From positions 1-47,058 of the forward strand of contig JAJZAN010000016.1 in assembly GCA_021799435.1 (NCBI GenBank): 47,058 bases of DNA, written 5' to 3'. Under the pieces are notes generated by a model. That model worked only from the letters and a program-made list of their open reading frames with translations. It was not told the origin of the DNA and ran no database searches. Positions within the stretch are counted from its first letter, which is position 1. Each line of letters starts with the position of its first letter. Positions 43,070 through 47,058 of the stretch are shown piece after piece. Source of the DNA: Bacillota bacterium. Its GTDB lineage: Bacteria > Bacillota > Sulfobacillia > Sulfobacillales > Sulfobacillaceae. The position numbers and the translations under genes were made by a program.

Positions 43070-43996
43070 CTAGGTGGGAAAGCGGGTCGGCCAGGCCATC
43101 CATGTCTCCCAGGGTACCGGACCCTGAAACGACAAAGCCCGCAGCAGACGTCGAAAGGCGTGTCGTACGGGCCTTAACGGAGGGAGAGGTGCGATTGTCG
43201 CATATCCCTCGGCGAAGGCTCGGGCGGATTCGGCACTGAGCAAATATTCGAGGCCAACTAGTTCCAACTGCGGCGGCCCAATGACATAGAGCTCCGTGTC
43301 GACGAGGGCGCGGATTGAACTGTTCGATGTCAGGAATTGGCTCGGGTCCATGTCCAGCATCATGGGAGCCATGGGACCCTCGAAGACGAAGTCGTGGTCC
43401 GCTTGGGCCAAGGGCTCGTCGGGGTAGAACCGCTCCTGCAAGAACTGCTGCGTCGATCTGAGCCTTTCGGAAAATTGGGCGGCAGGAATCCCGCGCGAAA
43501 GGTCGTCTTGGAGAGCCAAAGGTCCAAAGACGGGAAAGTGGCACTGGTGGAGACGGGCCAGCGCGGCGCCGAACACCCTCAGAGTCTCGGGTGTCAAATG
43601 ATCGAAACTCGGCACAAGATCGCCGGAGACCCAGTCCAAGACGGCAAAAATCCGGCCATGAAAAGGAACGAGTGCGTGGACCTGGGGCACGGTCCAGGGG
43701 ACCCTGGGCTGAAGCCAACGGTTTATCACGGCCAATCGCGTCAGGTCCGTGGTTAACGCTCCGAACAGATGAAGACTGCCTTGCCAAAAATCTTCGTCAG
43801 GGGGCGTCAGAAAGCGGTTGGTCCGTACGATCTGAAAGCCCACCGAGGTCTCGATGCGCCAGATGTAGCTGGCCTGTCCGGGATGATGGGCGGGCAGCAG
43901 TTGTTGGCTTTTCAGCGGGCGCCTCAGAACCCGCTCTAAGTCAAGACGTTCCAATTCGGGATCGTGAACGGTGTCCAGGCCTCTCACCCCTTTCAC
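43070..43996 (-). CDS. Aminoglycoside-phosphotransferase-like protein with degenerate active site
   Basis: A 308-residue soluble protein that resembles the APH/choline-kinase-like fold. RIFAVLDWVSGDLVPSFDHLT resembles the hinge segment and LRVFGAALARLHQCHF the helix after it. The catalytic loop (HGDxxxxN in the family) reads L-D215-M-D217-P-S-Q-F, lacking the His and Asn, and the metal Asp segment reads L-V-D233-T-E235. It may be a pseudokinase or bind an unusual substrate; the fold call itself is tentative. The GTG at 43996 lacks a ribosome site, and a start a few codons downstream is possible. It sits 71 bases before the GDPD gene on the same strand. Confidence 0.62.
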   Translation of the reverse strand: MKGVRGLDTVHDPELERLDLERVLRRPLKSQQLLPAHHPGQASYIWRIETSVGFQIVRTNRFLTPPDEDFWQGSLHLFGALTTDLTRLAVINRWLQPRVPWTVPQVHALVPFHGRIFAVLDWVSGDLVPSFDHLTPETLRVFGAALARLHQCHFPVFGPLALQDDLSRGIPAAQFSERLRSTQQFLQERFYPDEPLAQADHDFVFEGPMAPMMLDMDPSQFLTSNSSIRALVDTELYVIGPPQLELVGLEYLLSAESARAFAEGYATIAPLPPLRPVRHAFRRLLRALSFQGPVPWETWMAWPTRFPT

Positions 43997-44017
43997 GTCT
44001 ATGATATATGGGGACCA

Positions 44018-45301
44018 TCAAGTGAGCGGAAGCATAGAGAGGGCATAGGCGGCCGCCGATTCACCGGCGAGTCTGCCGGTCGAAAACGCCACGGTGATGT
44101 TGTAGCCCCCGGTATGGGCGTGTACGTCCATCACTTCGCCAGCAAAATACAAACCGGGACAGTGCTTGGATGCCATGGTGCTGGGCACGATGTCCTTGAT
44201 GGAGACACCACCTCCTGTGACCGTCGCCTTGGCCAGCGGCAAGGTGCCGGCAATGGGAAGCGGGAAGCGCTTCAGCCATCCGATCAGTTGGTCCAACAGG
44301 GCATTGCTGGTTTGCGCCAACTCTTGATGGGGATTGAGATCCAACTGCTCCATCAGGAACCCCGCCATGCGTTCGGGCACCCAATCTGCCAGGCGGGTCT
44401 TCAGTTCCCTTTTGCCGTCGCGCTCGCGCGCCCGAATAAACTGTCGCCGGATGTCTTCGGCGGACACATCAGGAAAGAAATCAATCAGGGCGGTGAGCGG
44501 TTCGTCCGGGTTTTTTAATTGAGAAGTTGAGACATAATGGCTCACCCGAAGAGCCGCGGGTCCCGTCAGACCAAAGTGGCTGAAGAGAATATCGCCATCC
44601 TCGCGGGTCAGACGCTTGCCTTTGCTGTTGACCAGGGTCACCGACACCGCGTCAAACGAGAGTCCCATGAGACGCTTCTCTGCGATGAAAGCTGCATCAC
44701 TGGTCAGGGGAACTTCGGTTGGATAGGGAGGCACAATATGATGACCCAAGTCCCGGGCCCATGGATAGGCATCCCCGGTGCTGCCGGTTTGCGGCACACT
44801 GGCGCCGCCGGTGGCAACCACCACGGCGGTGGCCAGGGCTTCGCGGCCGTCTTGAAGGCGCGCCCCGGTCATGCGGCCATTTTGCACGATGAGGTTTTTG
44901 ACCGGTGTGTCCTGCCAGACCACTACGCCGCAAGCGAGCATGTGGTCCACCAGCGCGTTGACGACGGTGGCGGCCTTGTCACTGACGGGAAATAGGCGGC
45001 CGCGGTCCTCTTCCTTCAGGCGAATCCCCAAGGACTCGAAAAAAGTGCGGATGTCATGGTTGGAAAAATGGGTGAGGGCAGAGTAAAGAAACCGGGCATT
45101 GCCGGGGATGTTGGCCATTAGTTCTGGCAACGGTTTGGCATTGGTGACGTTGCAACGGCCTCCGCCCGAGATGCCGAGTTTGCGTCCCAGTTTGTGGCCC
45201 TTCTCCAGCATGAGAGTGCGGGCACCGGCTGTTTGGGCGGCAATTGCAGCCATCAGTCCTGCTGGACCACCGCCAATTACGATGACGTCGAAGCCGTCCA
45301 T
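44018..45301 (-). CDS. NAD(P)/FAD-dependent oxidoreductase, HI0933/YhiN family
   Basis: A flavoprotein of 427 residues with unknown reaction. The N-terminal FAD motif is VIVIGGGPAGLMAAIAAQTAGARTLMLEKG, followed by the family hallmark GHKLGRKLGISGGGRCNVTNAK. A second conserved stretch ATGGASVPQTGSTGDAYPWARDLGH and the C-terminal GGVSIKDIVPSTMASKHCPGLYFAGEVMDVHAHTGGYN confirm the YhiN family, whose role may be in RNA or redox chemistry but is not established. ATG at 45301 has AGAGGTGAG before it. It lies 21 bases upstream of the APH-like gene and is probably the first gene of the six-gene run to 38094. Confidence 0.94.
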   Translation of the reverse strand: MDGFDVIVIGGGPAGLMAAIAAQTAGARTLMLEKGHKLGRKLGISGGGRCNVTNAKPLPELMANIPGNARFLYSALTHFSNHDIRTFFESLGIRLKEEDRGRLFPVSDKAATVVNALVDHMLACGVVVWQDTPVKNLIVQNGRMTGARLQDGREALATAVVVATGGASVPQTGSTGDAYPWARDLGHHIVPPYPTEVPLTSDAAFIAEKRLMGLSFDAVSVTLVNSKGKRLTREDGDILFSHFGLTGPAALRVSHYVSTSQLKNPDEPLTALIDFFPDVSAEDIRRQFIRARERDGKRELKTRLADWVPERMAGFLMEQLDLNPHQELAQTSNALLDQLIGWLKRFPLPIAGTLPLAKATVTGGGVSIKDIVPSTMASKHCPGLYFAGEVMDVHAHTGGYNITVAFSTGRLAGESAAAYALSMLPLT

Positions 45302-45337
45302 GGCTCACCTCTTGACTTCTCAGTGTAGCCGATCGTC

Positions 45338-45366
45338 TTGCCACGACAAAGCTGACATATTATGCT
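45338..45366 (+). promoter_or_regulatory. Predicted promoter of bioY
   Basis: TTGCCA (45338-45343) and TATGCT (45361-45366) are separated by 17 bases. I see no clear BirA-type operator around it. Confidence 0.45.
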
Positions 45367-45428
45367 AAGAACGCAATTTTTCCAGTCCTGCCGGAGCGCA
45401 GGGAATCCACATTGGAGGAGATGATGTC

Positions 45429-46022
45429 ATGATTGCCTCTCTGGCGGAAAGTCGGCGCGGAGCCCTGGCAGGTATTACACCCCTTAAAAAGCACTGGGCG
45501 GGTCAAGCGGTGCTGGTGATTGCCGGCAGTTTGGTGGTGGCGCTGTTGGCTCAGGTCAGCATCCCGCTGCCCTTCACTCCCGTGCCCGTGACGGGCCAGA
45601 CTTTGGCCGTTCTGTTGGTGGGCGGAGCACTGGGCGGAACCTTGGGAGGGCTCAGCCTCCTGTTGTATTTGGCCGAAGGGGCGGTAGGATTTCCGGTCTT
45701 TGCGGGCCACGTGGGCGGGATGCCCTTTGGTCCCACCGGTGGTTATTTGCTGGGCTTTGTGGTGATGGCGTTTGTCGTAGGACGTTTGGCAGACCGAGGT
45801 TGGGATCGCAGCCTCGTGAAGTCCATTCTGGCCATGCTGATTGGAGAACTGGTCCTGTACGCCATCGCTGTTCCCTGGCTGGGATTCTATGTCGGATTCA
45901 ACCACGCCATTCCGATGGGTTTCATTCCCTTCGCCACAGGTGACGGTCTCAAGCTGCTGTTGGCGGGAGCCTTGTTTCCCGCAGCCTGGAAGCTGGTTGG
46001 GTCGCGCCCCAGTGCGGGTTAA
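45429..46022 (+). CDS. bioY: Biotin transporter BioY (ECF S component)
   Basis: The biotin-binding membrane subunit of an energy-coupling-factor transporter, 197 residues with about six helices. Diagnostic segments are LLAQVSIPLPFTPVPVTGQTLAVLLVGGALGG, AGHVGGMPFGPTGGYLLGFVV and the late FIPFATGDGLKLLLAGALFPAAWKL. No ecfA/ecfT genes are next to it, so it either shares a general energizing module or works alone, as some BioY proteins do. ATG at 45429 lies eight bases after GGAGGAG; two closer ATGs are out of frame. An intrinsic terminator follows. Confidence 0.95.
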   Translation: MIASLAESRRGALAGITPLKKHWAGQAVLVIAGSLVVALLAQVSIPLPFTPVPVTGQTLAVLLVGGALGGTLGGLSLLLYLAEGAVGFPVFAGHVGGMPFGPTGGYLLGFVVMAFVVGRLADRGWDRSLVKSILAMLIGELVLYAIAVPWLGFYVGFNHAIPMGFIPFATGDGLKLLLAGALFPAAWKLVGSRPSAG

Positions 46023-46035
46023 GGCCTGCATGCAT

Positions 46036-46060
46036 AAAGCCGCCCTGCGGGGCGGTTTTT
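46036..46060 (+). terminator. Intrinsic terminator after bioY
   Basis: CCGCCC (46040-46045) pairs with GGGCGG (46050-46055) around TGCG, extended by AAAG pairing into the following TTTTT. It is a classic Rho-independent terminator 17 bases after the bioY stop. Confidence 0.9.
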
Positions 46061-46115
46061 GTTTTGCGGAAAGAATTGGATGTCGGTAGTGTAGACTAAA
46101 CGAGGGGGGAGAAAC

Positions 46116-46700
46116 ATGGATCGGGAAACGCAAAACTATTGGAAAGCCCAGCGCCGGCAAATGCTGAAGCGGGATCGTCGCCAGCGCATTTACATGGGGC
46201 AGGACATGGTGGTAACCAAAATCCTCATCGGACTCATGGTGCTGAGCTACCTGATCGAGCGCTTCGTGCCGGGGCTCTTGGAAGCGCTGTTTGTGCGTCC
46301 CGGCGGCATTATCCTGTCCTACCTGCTGTCTGCCCTATCGCCCGGAAGCTTTCTAGGTCTCTTGTTCGCCGGCTTTTTTCTGTGGATTATTGGTTCCCAG
46401 TTGGAAGGGCTGACTCGGTGGTGGCAATACCTTATCATCTTTTTTGCGAGCGGCGTTATCGGGGCGTTTGCAGCTGGGGTGCTGGGAGGCGGTGCGATCG
46501 GCGGCACCTTCGCGTCCTTTGGCCTTGCCGGCGCCTACGTTATGGTCATGGCCAGCCGCCGAGTGCAAGGCGCGGCGCAGTGGGCCATTCTGCTGCTGGG
46601 CATCAACGTGGTGCTGTCAGGATTTCAGCTGGGCCTGCTGGGTGGCATGCTGGCAGCCTTTTTTGTGGGGCTGATTCTCTCTCGTCTGATGCGCATTTAA
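46116..46700 (+). CDS. Rhomboid-like membrane protein lacking catalytic residues
   Basis: A 194-residue membrane protein with a basic, Arg/Lys-rich N-terminus and about six helices. The layout and the segment AIGGTFASFGLAGAYVMV match the GxSGxxFGLxGA region of rhomboid proteases, and FQLGLLGGMLAAFFVGLIL matches the late HLGG helix. The catalytic Ser is replaced by Thr131, the following Gly by Phe, and the catalytic His by Leu174. It would therefore be a rhomboid pseudoprotease that binds or chaperones membrane proteins, rather than cutting them. ATG at 46116 follows GAGGGGGGAG. The family assignment is by eye. Confidence 0.7.
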   Translation: MDRETQNYWKAQRRQMLKRDRRQRIYMGQDMVVTKILIGLMVLSYLIERFVPGLLEALFVRPGGIILSYLLSALSPGSFLGLLFAGFFLWIIGSQLEGLTRWWQYLIIFFASGVIGAFAAGVLGGGAIGGTFASFGLAGAYVMVMASRRVQGAAQWAILLLGINVVLSGFQLGLLGGMLAAFFVGLILSRLMRI

Positions 46701-46934
46701 GCGCAGTCCTCCGCATTCACGATTTTTTGGCGTGAGGATGGTTGCAAGCTTGGTCATGGACCGGAATAAAAGAAGGATGCCCCCGATTATCGCGAAGTGG
46801 AGTCGAACGGGGTCTAACGGCAGGGGATTCGTCTGGAACCAGAATCTCGCTTGAGCTGTTCACCGCGCTCGGCCCTTCTTCACGTTTGTCCGCCTTTATC
46901 TGTACAGCACTACACTATCTGCATAGAGGAGGGC

Positions 46935-47058
46935 ATGGGGACGTTCACCTGGGTCATGATGCCGATCGCCCTAGTCGTGGCCATCGCAGCCATTTCCTCA
47001 GGGATCGAAAGCCCAGCCCTCTTTGTTCCCATACTCCGCGTCGTTCTGGCCGCTGCTG
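46935..47058 (+). CDS. Probable TauE/SafE family permease, 3' part outside window
   Basis: The frame is open from ATG 46935 to the window edge (41 codons). It encodes a hydrophobic segment, then SSGIESPALFVPILRVVLAA, which resembles the G-x-G-G-G-x-L-x-x-P motif after the first helix of TauE/SafE sulfite or organosulfur exporters. AGGAGG lies only two bases before this ATG, so a later in-frame ATG (46956 or 46959) may be used. Too little sequence is present for a firm call. The 234 bases before it hold no other gene that I can see. Confidence 0.5.
   Translation, partial: MGTFTWVMMPIALVVAIAAISSGIESPALFVPILRVVLAAA

Noticed and set aside
42318-43787. A 489-codon open frame extending the GDPD gene upstream
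   Set aside because: Only the last 226 residues match the GDPD family. The upstream part is Arg/Pro-rich and lies antisense-frame to the APH-like gene on the same strand, as expected of a shadow frame in GC-rich DNA.
46702-46735. TCACG...CGTGA hairpin with T6 after the rhomboid-like gene
   Set aside because: The T-run lies in the loop rather than after the stem, so it is not an intrinsic terminator.
46780-46840. Possible tRNA or tmRNA T-arm (GTTCGACTCC on the minus strand)
   Set aside because: The bases flanking the loop do not form a five-base T-stem and no acceptor stem or anticodon arm is found.

Overview
The window looks like chromosome of an endospore-forming, fairly GC-rich member of the Bacillota. 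Spore germination genes (gerA and a gerC-type lipoprotein) sit at the left edge, most genes have strong GGAGG ribosome sites, and GTG and TTG starts are common. The gene content would suit a Sulfobacillus-like acidophile, but that assignment is my inference and was not tested. No rRNA, tRNA, CRISPR array, IS element or phage module was found.

Layout. 1-2693 (-): germinant receptor subunits GerC (cut by the edge) and GerA. 2848-3957 (+): a protein of unknown function. 3947-7880 (-): a double-length DacB-type peptidase and an aldo/keto reductase. 7907-19861: the most coherent system, an amino-sugar oligosaccharide locus. It comprises a divergent HutC-type GntR regulator, an Opp/Dpp-type ABC importer (binding protein, two permeases, two ATPases), a BadF-type sugar kinase, a GH4 phospho-glycosidase, an MFS permease, glucosamine-6-phosphate deaminase and a decayed glycine oxidase. 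A TGTCTAGACA palindrome in the regulator/transporter gap and a matching half site before the kinase suggest one regulon. 19848-22283: a TetR regulator divergent from a DrrAB-like ABC exporter. 22406-25732: coiled-coil protein, SDR, GNAT, glycerol kinase. 25722-30122 (-): FN3 protein, GH15 glucoamylase/trehalase, pirin, FMN reductase. 30369-34414: lipoprotein, DmpA-type aminopeptidase, pentapeptide protein, AnmK. 34411-37054: MFS exporter, then RsgA behind a leader with a mini-ORF and an intrinsic terminator. 37111-38091: a second aldo/keto reductase. 38094-45301 (-): a compact run of six genes (YhiN-type flavoprotein, APH-like pseudokinase, GDPD, MFS, penicillin acylase family, small membrane protein). 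45429-47058 (+): BioY, a rhomboid-like pseudoprotease and the start of a probable TauE/SafE permease.

How the genes may work together. The central locus would import a beta-linked amino-sugar disaccharide, phosphorylate it, cleave it with NAD/metal-dependent GH4 chemistry and pass glucosamine-6-phosphate to fructose-6-phosphate and ammonia. No NagA or ChbG deacetylase is visible, so either the substrate is already deacetylated or that step is encoded elsewhere. AnmK, DmpA and DacB add a peptidoglycan-turnover flavour.

The most unusual signals are: the rsgA leader (mini-ORF, hairpin and terminator with interchangeable arms); the apparent lack of a standard start codon after good Shine-Dalgarno sites in both rsgA (ATC) and anmK (ACG); the tandem DacB whose second half has lost all three catalytic motifs; and the glycine oxidase gene broken by about five frameshifts among otherwise intact genes.
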